Shown: positions 1 through 8,730 of the stretch, piece after piece
Layout of the letters: the number at the start of each line of letters is the position of its first letter
Numbering within the stretch: position 1 is the stretch's first letter
Source of the DNA: Pseudomonas sp. ACM7
Lineage (GTDB): Bacteria > Pseudomonadota > Gammaproteobacteria > Pseudomonadales > Pseudomonadaceae
Direction: 5' to 3'
Length of the DNA stretch: 64,000 bases
NCBI RefSeq assembly: GCF_004136015.1
Contig: NZ_CP024866.1
Location: 4,247,676-4,311,675, forward strand
Notes under the pieces: generated by a model
Database searches by the model: none
Seen by the model: the letters and a program-made list of their open reading frames with translations, nothing else
What the model was told of the DNA's origin: nothing
Position numbers and translations under genes: made by a program

Positions 1-19
1 TTTGGACGGCGTACGCCCT

Positions 20-50
20 GTAGGAGCTGCCGAAGGCTGCGATCTTTTGA
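20..50 (+). repeat. Single REP element (GTAGGAGCTG family)
   Basis: This is one copy of the arm reading GTAGGAGCTGCCGAAGGCTG followed by CGATCTTTTGA. The same arm recurs at 1068, 2230 and 51341. It lies just beyond the stop codon of the EamA gene on the opposite strand. The window edge hides whether a second, inverted arm exists to the left. Confidence 0.8.
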
Positions 51-58
51 TTTTATTT

Positions 59-949
59 TCAGGCTGTAGCCACTCGTGCTGGCTTCACGGCGGTCTTGCG
101 TCCCAACATCACGGTCACGATCACCCCGGCGGCAAACAGCCAGGTGATCGGCTCAATGTGTTCGCCGAAGAACAGTGCCGAAAAGGCGATGGTGAAGAAG
201 ATCTGTAGCAATTGGATCTGACTGACCCGGGCAATGCCGCCCATCGCCAGCCCGGCGTACCAGGCAAAGAAACCGATGAATTGCGAAAACAGCGAGACGT
301 AACCGAAGGCCCACCAGGTCTTGGCCGAAATCTCGCCCTGATGTTGCAGCCCCAGGTACACCACCGGCCCGATCAGCAACGGCGTCGACAACACCAACGC
401 CCAGCAGATCACCTGCCAACCGCCCATCTCCTTGGCCAATCGGCCGCCCTCGGCGTATCCCAAACCGCCCACGGCAATCGCGCCGAGCATCAGCAAATCA
501 CCGGCCTGAATGCTGCCGGCCCCGCTGATCAGCGCATAACCCAGCACCAGCGCGCTGCCCAGCGCAGCGCAGGCCCAGAAGGCTTTCGACGGTCGTTCGT
601 GGGACAACCACGCGGCGTACAGCGCCACGCACAGCGGTTGCAGGCCGTTGACCAGTGCGCCGTGGGACGCCGGCAAGGTTTGCATGGCCCAGGCCGACAA
701 CACCGGGAAGCCGAGGATCACCCCGGCAATCACCAGGGTCAGGCCTTTGACCTGTTTCCACGTCGGCCACGTCTCCCGGCGCCACAGCAACAGCAACGCC
801 GCCGGAACCGCCGCGAACAGCGCACGACCCAGGCCGTTGAGCAGCGGATGCAGTTCCTGCACGACGATCCGTGTGAAGGGCAGGGTGAGGCTGAAGATCA
901 CAACGCCGAGCAGGCCGAGGGCCATGCCGGTGTTTTCGCGCGAGGACAT
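59..949 (-). CDS. EamA/DMT-family inner-membrane transporter
   Basis: This encodes a 296-residue, strongly hydrophobic protein with about ten predicted membrane segments arranged as two EamA repeats (roughly residues 8-135 and 150-283), the usual drug/metabolite transporter architecture and length. A charged tail with several Arg/Lys follows the last segment. Such proteins export amino acids, metabolites or drugs, and the substrate cannot be read from the sequence. The start codon ATG at 949 is followed by a short hydrophilic lead and then the first membrane helix. No strong Shine-Dalgarno is visible upstream. It is transcribed away from the DJ-1/PfpI gene and shares with it a 330-base divergent spacer that contains a REPIN. 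Confidence 0.85.
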   Translation of the reverse strand: MSSRENTGMALGLLGVVIFSLTLPFTRIVVQELHPLLNGLGRALFAAVPAALLLLWRRETWPTWKQVKGLTLVIAGVILGFPVLSAWAMQTLPASHGALVNGLQPLCVALYAAWLSHERPSKAFWACAALGSALVLGYALISGAGSIQAGDLLMLGAIAVGGLGYAEGGRLAKEMGGWQVICWALVLSTPLLIGPVVYLGLQHQGEISAKTWWAFGYVSLFSQFIGFFAWYAGLAMGGIARVSQIQLLQIFFTIAFSALFFGEHIEPITWLFAAGVIVTVMLGRKTAVKPARVATA

Positions 950-1067
950 GATGGCAACCAGAATCGAGGGTGGCGGGAAGAGTCTTCATCTAGCCATAAA
1001 CCGGAGGCGTTGCTCTGTTACAGCTAGGTGCAGAGTTATCCGTACAGTTGCGAGTAATGCTCGCAAC

Positions 1068-1157
1068 GTAGGAGCTGCCGAAGGCTGCGATCTTTTGAAC
1101 TTGATCTTCAACAATCTTCGAAATCGCTTAAAGATCGCAGGCTTCGCCAGCTCCTAC
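1068..1157. repeat. REPIN: inverted REP pair in the EamA/PfpI divergent spacer
   Basis: Two arms of the GTAGGAGCTG...GCGATCTTTTGA family face each other, the right one ending in GCGATCTT complement and AGCTCCTAC complement, around a central stretch of about 30 bases. They form a near-perfect palindromic hairpin. The rest of the 950-1279 spacer holds no ORF. Promoters for both flanking genes must lie around or inside this repeat, and I could not place a -35/-10 pair with confidence. Confidence 0.85.
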
Positions 1158-1279
1158 ACTGACCGCGTACAACCATCAACTATAGGTTGTCGTAGTAGCT
1201 GGTTATTACCCGACTCGCTGGATAAGGACTACCTTGAATACTCCTGCAGGCCCACGTATTTCCCAGAGGAGTCCTCCCC

Positions 1280-1861
1280 ATGGCGGCTAAAAAAATTCTG
1301 ATGCTGGTCGGCGATTACGTCGAAGACTACGAAGTGATGGTGCCGTTTCAGGCGCTGCTGATGGTTGGCCACACGGTGCACGCCGTTTGCCCGGACAAAA
1401 CCGCCGGTCAGACCGTGCGCACGGCCATCCATGACTTCGAAGGCGACCAGACCTACAGCGAAAAACCCGGTCACCTGTTTGCCCTGAACTTCGACTTCGC
1501 CAAGGTCAAGTCCGAGGACTACGACGCCCTGCTGGTGCCGGGCGGTCGTGCGCCGGAGTACCTGCGCCTGAACGAAAAAGTCCTGGAACTGGTGCGCGCG
1601 TTCGACAATGCCGGCAAACCGATCGCCGCTGTGTGTCACGGTGCTCAATTGCTGGCGGCCGCGGGCATTCTCGAAGGTCGCGAGTGCAGCGCCTACCCGG
1701 CCTGTGCCCCGGAAGTGCGCCAGGCCGGCGGTACGTTCATCGATATCCCGGTGACGGAAGGTCACGTACAAGGCAATCTGGCCACTGCGCCAGCCTGGCC
1801 GGCGCACCCGAGCTGGCTCGCCGGTTTCCTCGGGTTGCTGGGCACTAAAATCACGCTGTAA
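1280..1861 (+). CDS. DJ-1/PfpI family protein (class I glutamine amidotransferase-like)
   Basis: The 193-residue protein has the DJ-1/PfpI fold from end to end. It starts [15 protein letters not shown], has the [13 protein letters not shown] segment at about 84-96, and the nucleophile elbow AAVCHGAQ with Cys119-His120. It closes with the family's [15 protein letters not shown] stretch at 167-181. Members act as deglycases, proteases or chaperone-like stress proteins. The Cys-His elbow and the Glu near position 16 suggest an intact catalytic site, but no substrate is implied. AGAGGAG about 9 bases upstream of the ATG supports this start. The next gene follows after 14 bases, so the two probably form one transcript. 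Confidence 0.9.
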   Translation: MAAKKILMLVGDYVEDYEVMVPFQALLMVGHTVHAVCPDKTAGQTVRTAIHDFEGDQTYSEKPGHLFALNFDFAKVKSEDYDALLVPGGRAPEYLRLNEKVLELVRAFDNAGKPIAAVCHGAQLLAAAGILEGRECSAYPACAPEVRQAGGTFIDIPVTEGHVQGNLATAPAWPAHPSWLAGFLGLLGTKITL

Positions 1862-1875
1862 CGAGGGACCTGTCC

Positions 1876-2175
1876 ATGTGCGAGCTCTACGTCAAAGCCG
1901 ATCCGATTTTCTACGAATCGCGCTCCCGCTCGCTGCGCATCTGCGGGGTGGTCACCACCCTGCGGCTGGAGAATCAGTTCTGGGACATCCTCAGCGAAAT
2001 CGCCGAGGCCGACGGCATGACCACCAACCAGTTGATCGCCAAGCTGTATGAAGAGGTGATGGACTACCGTGGCGAGGTGGTGAATTTCGCCTCGTTTTTG
2101 CGGGTCAGTTGTACGCGCTATCTGAGTCAGCGACGGATTGCTCCTCCACAGATGAGCGTGGTGCGGTCGGCCTGA
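1876..2175 (+). CDS. Ribbon-helix-helix domain protein
   Basis: A 99-residue protein with an arylsulfate-sulfotransferase/RHH_4-like pattern. A short beta stretch (SLRICGVVTTLRLENQFW) is followed by helices with DGMTTNQLIAKLYEEV, then VNFASFLRVSCTRYL. Proteins of this family are small, probably DNA-binding, and often annotated as ribbon-helix-helix regulators. It sits 14 bases after the PfpI-family gene with GAGGGACC ahead of the ATG, so it is probably co-transcribed. A role as autoregulator of that pair is plausible but is inference only. A REPIN follows the stop codon immediately. Confidence 0.75.
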   Translation: MCELYVKADPIFYESRSRSLRICGVVTTLRLENQFWDILSEIAEADGMTTNQLIAKLYEEVMDYRGEVVNFASFLRVSCTRYLSQRRIAPPQMSVVRSA

Positions 2176-2179
2176 ACAT

Positions 2180-2258
2180 CAAAAGATCGCAGGCTTCGCC
2201 AGCTCCTACAGAGGTACGCGATCCCATGTAGGAGCTGGCGAAGCCTGCGATCTTTTGA
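2180..2258. repeat. REPIN after the RHH gene
   Basis: Two arms of the GTAGGAGCTGGCGAAGCCTG family lie in inverted orientation around a central GAGGTACGCGATCCCAT spacer. The hairpin begins five bases after the RHH stop codon and ends about 65 bases before yegP. It may act as a transcriptional stop or mRNA-stabilising stem between the two units. Confidence 0.9.
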
Positions 2259-2322
2259 TCTTGCGGTTGAGGTGGTCTTTACTCTGAAGCGCGAAACCTC
2301 TCAATTGCCAAGGAGAAACAGC

Positions 2323-2667
2323 ATGTCTGGATGGTATGAAGTGAGCAAAAGCAGCAATGGTCAGTTCAAATTTGTGCTGAAGGCCGCCAACGCGGAAACC
2401 ATTCTGACCAGCGAGCTATACACCACCCGCGCTGCCGCTGACAAAGGCATCGCGTCGGTTCAGAGCAACAGCCCGAAGGATGAACGCTACGAGAAGAAAA
2501 CCACCAAGGATGGCCATCCTTACTTCAACCTCAAGGCCGGTAACCACGAGATCATCGGTAGCAGCGAGGCTTACACCTCCGCTGCCGCGATGGATAAAGG
2601 CATCGCCAGCGTGAAGGCCAACGGGCCGACCACGATGATCAAGGACAAGACCTTGCCGGTGCTCTAA
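2323..2667 (+). CDS. yegP: YegP family protein (tandem DUF1508)
   Basis: The 114-residue protein consists of two DUF1508 repeats, residues about 3-50 and 54-105. Each has a W/YxxxKxxxGxxxFxLKAxNxExI core followed by a 'T(R/S)AAADKGIASV' helix, with the second copy reading YTSAAAMDKGIASVKANGP. This matches the standard two-repeat YegP length. AAGGAG sits 7 bases upstream of ATG 2323, which is preferred over an upstream in-frame start at 2272 that lacks a ribosome binding site. The molecular role of the family is unknown. Confidence 0.9.
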   Translation: MSGWYEVSKSSNGQFKFVLKAANAETILTSELYTTRAAADKGIASVQSNSPKDERYEKKTTKDGHPYFNLKAGNHEIIGSSEAYTSAAAMDKGIASVKANGPTTMIKDKTLPVL

Positions 2668-2730
2668 ATCCTCCCTTCAAGTCCTACCATACAAGCGAAC
2701 CTGCTCGCGAAGGCGTCAGCGGCGTCGCCG

Positions 2731-3750
2731 CTAAACCTCAACCGGGACTGTGAGCTTCGGACTGCCGAGCGAATGCGTCTTCGAATCAAAAAACCGCAAC
2801 TCACTCCCGGTTCCTTCAAAAACCTTCGCGTAGTGCCGCTTCTGGTGCTGAATGAACGCCTTGCTGCGAGGATAAATCGAGATCGCCACCACCTGCGGTT
2901 TCGCCTGGCGCAAGGCGTGAATGATGTGGCTGTCCTGCTCACCCAATGCATGACCGAACAGGCACAACCCGTCGCCATGGCCAAGTAACTGGTCGTAGCA
3001 GAATGACAGATAGTCCGAGCTGCGAATGGTCTTGAGCTTGTCCTGCGCCGGACCTTCATTGACGAACAGCGGCACGTCGTCGAGGGTCTTGATCGAGTTG
3101 TTGATCGCGAAACTGCCGAGCAACGTGCCCTCGGTCGACATCAGTTTGCGCGCCGTGCCGTCCTGATTCCGCACCAGATGCAACCCGCCATGCAGGTAAA
3201 GCAGGCGGGTTTTATCGGTCGCCGTGGCGCTCAGATCGAAGCTCGGCTCTGCCCCCTGAAACAGGTCGCTGATCGCATCAGGCTGGTGCTGGAGCGCCCA
3301 GGAATTGAGCAGGTCGTAGTTGGTGGTGAACACGGTCCGGTAGCAGCCCAGTTCCTGATTGATCGTCGCCAGCGTCGAAGGCACCACCAGCCGCCACGGG
3401 ATGTGCACCGCGTGCACGGTGTTGATCAGCGCTTCCTTGATCGCGTAGTAACGATTGCGCGGCGCGGCGGAACTCACAGCCAGGGCCTTGTTGACCCGGC
3501 TGGTGGTTTTCAGTGCGCTGAGCACCTGCTCGAAGCTGCGCGTCTGCATGGCGTCGAACACGCTCAGCTCGGACTGGCTCAGGGGTTTTTCTTCTACGGT
3601 ACGGGCGTTTTCGAACAGCGAGTCGTAGCCGAAGTCATCCCACACGGCGCGACTGGCGCCGTTGCCCACCAGCAGGCCGCTGAACGAGGCGGTGGCGCGC
3701 AAGGCGTTCCAGTCTTCAAGTTGGGCATCAACATCCTGGAAATCGGTCAT
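2731..3750 (-). CDS. DUF4917 family protein with SIR2-like motifs
   Basis: The 339-residue soluble protein matches the DUF4917 family. It carries the signature pattern of SIR2-like nucleotide-binding proteins: LLVGNGAS at 26-33, TTNYD at 142-146 (candidate catalytic Asn144), YLHGG at 185-189 (His187) and LFGHALGEQD at 264-273. Stand-alone SIR2-like proteins of this kind include NAD-hydrolysing defence effectors, but the family has no assigned reaction that I know of. I start it at ATG 3750 (MTDFQDV) instead of the TTG at 3807. No partner gene is adjacent on the same strand. A degraded REP-like stretch (AAGCGAACCTGCTCGCGAAGG) lies past the stop at about 2692-2715. Confidence 0.75.
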   Translation of the reverse strand: MTDFQDVDAQLEDWNALRATASFSGLLVGNGASRAVWDDFGYDSLFENARTVEEKPLSQSELSVFDAMQTRSFEQVLSALKTTSRVNKALAVSSAAPRNRYYAIKEALINTVHAVHIPWRLVVPSTLATINQELGCYRTVFTTNYDLLNSWALQHQPDAISDLFQGAEPSFDLSATATDKTRLLYLHGGLHLVRNQDGTARKLMSTEGTLLGSFAINNSIKTLDDVPLFVNEGPAQDKLKTIRSSDYLSFCYDQLLGHGDGLCLFGHALGEQDSHIIHALRQAKPQVVAISIYPRSKAFIQHQKRHYAKVFEGTGSELRFFDSKTHSLGSPKLTVPVEV

Positions 3751-3907
3751 TGCGGTCAAAGTCTCAAAGCAAAAGGTCTTGATGGGCGGCGACTTTATCA
3801 CGACCAAGACTTGAGCCAGATCAAGTTACTGCGTGACTGATAGGTCGATCCTGTGGGTACCCGCTGGATCGGCGCTGCCGATTCGGCCTCAGCCAGGAGA
3901 CTCGCTC

Positions 3908-5056
3908 ATGAGCAGCACGTTTTTCATCCCCTCCGTGAACATCATGGGCATCGGTTGCCTCGACGAAGCCATGGACGCCATTCGCAAGTACGGTTTTCGC
4001 AAGGCGCTGATCGTCACCGACGCCGGGCTGGCCAAGGCGGGTGTAGCGAAGATGATTGCCGAGAAACTGGCGATGCAGGACATCGATTCGGTGATTTTCG
4101 ACGGCGCCAAGCCTAACCCGAGCATCGCCAACGTCGAGAGCGGTCTGGGGCTGCTGAAAGAAACCCGCTGTGACTTCGTGGTGTCCCTGGGCGGCGGTTC
4201 GCCCCATGACTGCGCCAAAGGCATCGCGTTATGCGCAACCAACGGCGGGCAAATACGCGATTACGAAGGCGTCGATCAATCCACCCAGCCGCAACTGCCG
4301 CTGATCGCCATCAACACCACCGCCGGCACCGCCAGCGAGATGACCCGTTTCTGCATCATCACCGACGAATCCCGTCACGTAAAAATGGCCATTGTCGATC
4401 GCAATGTCACGCCGCTGCTGTCGGTCAACGACCCGGCGTTGATGGTCGCCATGCCCAAGGGCCTGACGGCTGCCACTGGCATGGACGCACTGACCCACGC
4501 CATCGAAGCCTACGTTTCCACGGCGGCCAATCCGATCACCGATGCCTGCGCACTGAAGGCGATCACGTTGATCAGCAACAACCTGCGCCTGGCCGTCCGC
4601 GACGGCAGTGACCTGGCCGCGCGGGAAAACATGGCGTACGCGCAGTTCCTCGCCGGCATGGCGTTCAATAACGCATCCCTGGGTTATGTCCACGCCATGG
4701 CTCACCAGTTGGGCGGGTTCTACGACTTGCCGCATGGTGTGTGCAACGCGATCCTGCTGCCTCACGTACAAAGCTTCAACGCGCTGGTTTGCGCCGATCG
4801 CCTCACCGATGTCGCCCTTGCGATGGGCGCCGATGTTCACGGTTTCACCCCGGAAGCGGGCGCCCAGGCGGCCATCGTGGCGATCCGCAGTCTGTCCAAA
4901 GACGTGGAAATTCCCGCCGGTTTGCGTGAGCTCGGCGCCAAGCTCAACGACATCCCGATCCTCGCCACCAATGCCTTGAAAGATGCGTGTGGCCTGACCA
5001 ACCCTCGCGTAGCGGATCAGCGTCAGATCGAGGAGATTTTCCGCAGCGCCTTTTAG
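3908..5056 (+). CDS. yiaY: Iron-dependent (group III) alcohol dehydrogenase, YiaY type
   Basis: A 382-residue Fe-ADH. It shows the GGGSPHD nucleotide-binding turn at 95-101, the [13 protein letters not shown] block at 136-148, and metal ligands in [12 protein letters not shown] (Asp193, His197), [10 protein letters not shown] (His262) and LPHGVCNA (His276). It aligns closely with remembered E. coli YiaY over its whole length. Such enzymes interconvert primary alcohols or diols and aldehydes with NAD(H). The start is ATG 3908 because CAGGAGA lies 8 bases upstream, and the in-frame ATG at 3833 lacks a site. The stop overlaps the convergent MFS gene by four bases. Confidence 0.93.
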   Translation: MSSTFFIPSVNIMGIGCLDEAMDAIRKYGFRKALIVTDAGLAKAGVAKMIAEKLAMQDIDSVIFDGAKPNPSIANVESGLGLLKETRCDFVVSLGGGSPHDCAKGIALCATNGGQIRDYEGVDQSTQPQLPLIAINTTAGTASEMTRFCIITDESRHVKMAIVDRNVTPLLSVNDPALMVAMPKGLTAATGMDALTHAIEAYVSTAANPITDACALKAITLISNNLRLAVRDGSDLAARENMAYAQFLAGMAFNNASLGYVHAMAHQLGGFYDLPHGVCNAILLPHVQSFNALVCADRLTDVALAMGADVHGFTPEAGAQAAIVAIRSLSKDVEIPAGLRELGAKLNDIPILATNALKDACGLTNPRVADQRQIEEIFRSAF

Positions 5057-6219
5057 GAAGTTTTACGACCGGGCGCGAGCATCACGCAGAGCATCGCGCC
5101 CAACGCCAGCAAGGTACACAGCAGTGAAAGCGGCCATGCTTGCGGGCTCGCGATCAAACTGGCGATCCCGCCGATAACCGCGGCCATCAGTTGATGAATG
5201 AAACCGCTCAACGCCATCGCATACGCACCGCCGACCGGCGAACCGTCATTGGCCAGGGACAGGCTGATCGGATAAGTCAAAGACTGGCCGAAAACCGCCA
5301 CGCAATAGGGCAACCAGAACAGCAGCGCCACTGAAGTGCCCGCCAAACTCCCCAGCAACATCACCGCGCTGCCGGCCAGCACCAGCCCCACACCCGCCGT
5401 CATCAACCCGCGTTGACCGGTGCGAAGTACAAAGCTATTGACCGCCAAAGCCCCCAGAAAATAGGCCGCGCTGATCGGCCAGCCCAACACCCCGTATTCC
5501 ACGGCCGACCAGTTGAACGGTCCTTGCAGAATCAGCGGCGCTGCGGTGTTGAACGCGACAATCACCCCGTACCCAAGGCCGCCGGTGAGGGCCGGCAACA
5601 GAAAGGCGCGATGACGCAAAATGCGCCAGTAACTCGGCCAGGCGGATGACGGGGCATTCTCCTCGGCCAGCACCGGGAACGTAACCCGAGCCACGACCAG
5701 CCCCATCATCAGACTCACAGCACCCAACAGGTAGAAAATCGCTGGCCAGCCCAGCGCCACCTGGATGATCGACCCCAGGTATTGGCCGATCCCCAGCGCC
5801 ACCACAAAGGAAATCGAAATCCAGGACAACGCCTTGGCCAGCAGGTCGCCGCGGAAACTGTCGCGGATCAGCACCCGGGCCATGACCGAAATGCCGCTGG
5901 CGCCAATGCCCTGAACCAGTCGAAACGCCAGGAACGATTCAAGCGTCTGGCTCAGGGGCAAGGCCAGATTGCCCAGCCCGTAGATGCCCAGCGCGGCGAG
6001 CAGCACCGGTTTTCGGCCGATGCGCTGGCCCAGGCTGCCCCAGAACAACATCGGCAACGCCATGCCGATCAGATACACCGCCAGCCCCCAGGAAACCTGC
6101 GAGGCGTCGGCGGACAGATCACGGGCCATGTCCGGCAGCGCCGGCAGGTAAATGCTCATGCCTAATTGGGCGAGAAAAACCGTGCAGCAGGTGACGAGGA
6201 GGGTGGTGCTGCTCTTCAT
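5053..6219 (-). CDS. MFS exporter, Bcr/CflA-like
   Basis: The 388-residue protein has twelve predicted membrane helices. The MFS loop 2-3 motif [14 protein letters not shown] lies at about 61-74 and a [19 protein letters not shown] segment at about 103-121, as in Bcr/CflA drug and metabolite exporters. GGGAAG about 7 bases before ATG 6219 supports the start. Only 21 bases separate it from the upstream oxoamine synthase gene on the same strand, so the two look co-transcribed. That placement suggests, but does not prove, that it exports the product of that enzyme. Confidence 0.88.
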   Translation of the reverse strand: MKSSTTLLVTCCTVFLAQLGMSIYLPALPDMARDLSADASQVSWGLAVYLIGMALPMLFWGSLGQRIGRKPVLLAALGIYGLGNLALPLSQTLESFLAFRLVQGIGASGISVMARVLIRDSFRGDLLAKALSWISISFVVALGIGQYLGSIIQVALGWPAIFYLLGAVSLMMGLVVARVTFPVLAEENAPSSAWPSYWRILRHRAFLLPALTGGLGYGVIVAFNTAAPLILQGPFNWSAVEYGVLGWPISAAYFLGALAVNSFVLRTGQRGLMTAGVGLVLAGSAVMLLGSLAGTSVALLFWLPYCVAVFGQSLTYPISLSLANDGSPVGGAYAMALSGFIHQLMAAVIGGIASLIASPQAWPLSLLCTLLALGAMLCVMLAPGRKTS

Positions 6220-6240
6220 TGAATCTTCCCTGATTTCAGT

Positions 6241-7476
6241 TCAACAGCCGATGTCCCGGCCTTGAGTGCGTAAAAGCTCGGTAATGAGTTCACAAAAGTG
6301 GCGGATCAGCGTCGGCTCCATGTCGGCGCGCAGGGTGATTCTGATGGCCGCCTTGCCTTGTGCGACCACCGGAAAAAACACGGCCGAGGTGAAGAAGCCG
6401 TGATTGGCCAGTTCCATGGCGATGTTGTTGGCCAACGCTGCTTCGCCGCAGTTGACCAGTCGAATGGCCATGTTGCTGTTGTGTTGATCGGTGCGTATGA
6501 GGCTGTCGAACAGCCGGATATTAACCTGAAGTTTTTCCTGCAACGCGGCAAATTCCGGTGTGCGATGAAGCAGGATGGACGCTCTGCCCGCGCCAATGGC
6601 TGCACTGTTCAGGCTTTGCGACCAATTGCTGGGGCCGCCGTAACGGGCAATGACCTTCTTCTGCCGTTCATTGCCCAGCATTACCAGACCACCGCTGGCG
6701 CCAAACGACTTGGCCAACGAGGCGACGATCAGGCAGTCATCCTCCAGTGCGTGCAACCTGGGGCGCACGAGGCCAGCGCCCATTGTCCCGACGGCGGACA
6801 GCGCGTGGGAATCGTCCAGGTAGAGAAACAACCCATAGCGGTCCTTCAGATACAAAAGACTGTCCAGGTCTGCGACCCCGCCCATGCTGTAGGCGCCGTC
6901 TGCGACATACGCGACGGTGCGGTGCTGCTGGCACTGCTTCTCGAGAAAATCCATGTCGTTATGAGGGCAGGTCACGACCGTGGTTTCATCCGCGCAGGCG
7001 GCTTTGAGGTGATTCATCGAGTAATGCGCCAACCGGTCGAAGACCATCACGGGAGGGCGGTTTTCCGTGAACACGCCGCTGGCCAGCAACGGCAGGATTC
7101 CGGCACTCGCAGCACTGCACGACAAGGTGCTCAGGCAACTGGCGCCGAACAACTCGGACAGTTCGGTTTCGTACTGTTCCAGAATTGCCAGCTTGCAGCG
7201 GTTCTTAGAGTTGGCGACGCGAAGGGTGCCGGTTTCCCACAGGGTATTCATGGCGCCGTCGAGAATATCGGGATGGTGATCCAGGCCCAGGTACGACGTC
7301 GTGCAGAAATGATGAAACGCGCGCCCGTGCTGATCGAGCATTCGGTTGGCACTTTTGATTTCGACGTTAAGCCCCGAAATTTTCCCGGCTTCAGAGCTCT
7401 CCCAATCGTGATCGGCCAACGCGATGACTTTGCGGTAGTTGGTGTAGCGGTTTGCCGCCTGTGCTGTCTGGTCCAT
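6241..7476 (-). CDS. PLP-dependent alpha-oxoamine synthase-like enzyme (BioF/KBL/CqsA superfamily)
   Basis: A 411-residue fold-type I aminotransferase-like protein. YLGLDHHPD at 62-70, the DDSHALSAVG block at 221-230 (Asp and His that hold the PLP ring) and ASLAKSFGASGG at 252-263 with Lys256 as the PLP lysine mark it as an alpha-oxoamine synthase. This superfamily condenses an amino acid with an acyl-CoA (8-amino-7-oxononanoate, 2-amino-3-ketobutyrate, CAI-1-type ketones). No biotin genes are near, so a biotin role is unlikely. The partner is an MFS exporter 21 bases downstream, and a LysR gene is divergent. The substrate is not deducible from sequence alone. Confidence 0.85.
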   Translation of the reverse strand: MDQTAQAANRYTNYRKVIALADHDWESSEAGKISGLNVEIKSANRMLDQHGRAFHHFCTTSYLGLDHHPDILDGAMNTLWETGTLRVANSKNRCKLAILEQYETELSELFGASCLSTLSCSAASAGILPLLASGVFTENRPPVMVFDRLAHYSMNHLKAACADETTVVTCPHNDMDFLEKQCQQHRTVAYVADGAYSMGGVADLDSLLYLKDRYGLFLYLDDSHALSAVGTMGAGLVRPRLHALEDDCLIVASLAKSFGASGGLVMLGNERQKKVIARYGGPSNWSQSLNSAAIGAGRASILLHRTPEFAALQEKLQVNIRLFDSLIRTDQHNSNMAIRLVNCGEAALANNIAMELANHGFFTSAVFFPVVAQGKAAIRITLRADMEPTLIRHFCELITELLRTQGRDIGC

Positions 7477-7715
7477 ATGAAAATGACTTTCCTTGAGTGA
7501 AACGATCCATGGAATTGTTGCAGTTCGTGTGTGTTTCCAGACTTTACAGAGCGCGGCGGAGGCTTTGAATCGGCTGTTTCCGGTACGGCTGAGTGTTACA
7601 AGAGATTTATGTGTAGGGCGATGCCTCGTGATGTTGTGGGCAATTTGCTTTGCCGAGTCGCGTAGAAACCGGGCTATCCTGCCGACTCAGTCGAACAGAA
7701 GTCATCGAGCCCTCC

Positions 7716-8624
7716 ATGCTGGAAAAAAGCCTGATCCGCCGCCTCGACCTGATCACTCTCCAGCTGTTTGTCGCCGTTCATGAGGAGGGCACGCTGACCC
7801 GTGCCGCCGCGCGTGAAGCCATCGCCGTGTCGGCGGCCAGCAAGCGGCTGATGGAGCTGGAAGTAGCGCTGGGCATCAGCCTGTTCGTGCGCCAGGCCAA
7901 GGGCATGACCCTGACGCCGGCCGGTGAAACCTTGTTGCACCATGCTCGGCAGATGCTGTTCAACGTCGAGAAAATGGGGCTCGAACTGGGCGAACACAGC
8001 CACGGTATCCGCGGCTATGTGCGGATGCTCGCCAACCTGTCGGCGATCATTCAGTTTCTGCCCGAAGACCTGCGGGACTTTTCCGAGCGTCATCCTCAGG
8101 TCAAGACCGACCTCGAAGAACGCCCCAGCAGCGGGGTGATTCAGGGTGTGCTCGATGGCGTGGCGGACCTTGGGATCTGCTCCAGTGACAGCGACGTCAA
8201 AGGTCTGCACAGCGTGCTTTATCGACAGGACAAGCTGATGGTGTTGATGCTGCCCGATCATCCGTTGGCGAGTCGTTCCAGCCTGGCCTTTGCCGATACG
8301 CTGGGCAGCGATTACGTCGGTCTGCATTCCGCCAGTTCGATCAATATGCGTACCCACGCAGCCGCGCGCGAGGCCGGCAAAGTGCTGCGGCTGCGGATTC
8401 ATGTACCGGGTTTCGACGCCATGTGCCGGATGGTCCAGGCCAACATGGGCATCGGCATCCTGCCGAAAAAGGCCTATGAATTATTTGGCCGGGCGTTGGG
8501 GTTGCACGCGGTGCCGTTGACGGATGACTGGTCGGATCGCGCGTTGGTTTTGGTGGTGCGCGATGAAGCGGCGTTGTCGCCGGTGAGCCGGATGTTGTTC
8601 GAGCATTTGCGCGGAATGGATTGA
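7716..8624 (+). CDS. LysR-type transcriptional regulator
   Basis: The 302-residue protein has an N-terminal winged HTH (about residues 6-65: LQLFVAVHEEGTLTRAAAREAIAVSAASKRLMELE, split here by family convention) and a substrate-binding domain from about 92 to 300. I start it at ATG 7716 (MLEKSLIRR), which places the HTH at the usual distance from the N terminus. It is divergent from the oxoamine synthase and upstream of the CoA-transferase operon. The codirectional operon 106 bases downstream is the likelier target, though the divergent pair cannot be excluded. A perfect hairpin overlaps its stop codon. Confidence 0.88.
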   Translation: MLEKSLIRRLDLITLQLFVAVHEEGTLTRAAAREAIAVSAASKRLMELEVALGISLFVRQAKGMTLTPAGETLLHHARQMLFNVEKMGLELGEHSHGIRGYVRMLANLSAIIQFLPEDLRDFSERHPQVKTDLEERPSSGVIQGVLDGVADLGICSSDSDVKGLHSVLYRQDKLMVLMLPDHPLASRSSLAFADTLGSDYVGLHSASSINMRTHAAAREAGKVLRLRIHVPGFDAMCRMVQANMGIGILPKKAYELFGRALGLHAVPLTDDWSDRALVLVVRDEAALSPVSRMLFEHLRGMD

Positions 8625-8647
8625 GCGTTCGCGTTTCGCGAACGCTC
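8623..8647. terminator. Perfect 11-bp hairpin at the LysR stop codon
   Basis: GAGCGTTCGCG, a TTT loop, then CGCGAACGCTC form an uninterrupted 11-bp stem starting within the TGA stop. There is no U-tract afterwards, so it may be an mRNA-stabilising stem or a weak terminator, not a classic intrinsic one. It separates the regulator from the CoA-transferase operon. Confidence 0.55.
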
Positions 8648-8730
8648 GTTGCCAACTGAAGGTTGGATTCCAGGCCCCGTGGTCCTCTAGCCTTGGCACA
8701 TATTCCAAGAACAACATGAGGTACCCCGCG

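Noticed and set aside
6241..7476. Assignment as CqsA autoinducer synthase or BioF
   Set aside because: The superfamily motifs are clear, but nothing seen here is specific for either enzyme, and no CqsS-like sensor or biotin gene is close.
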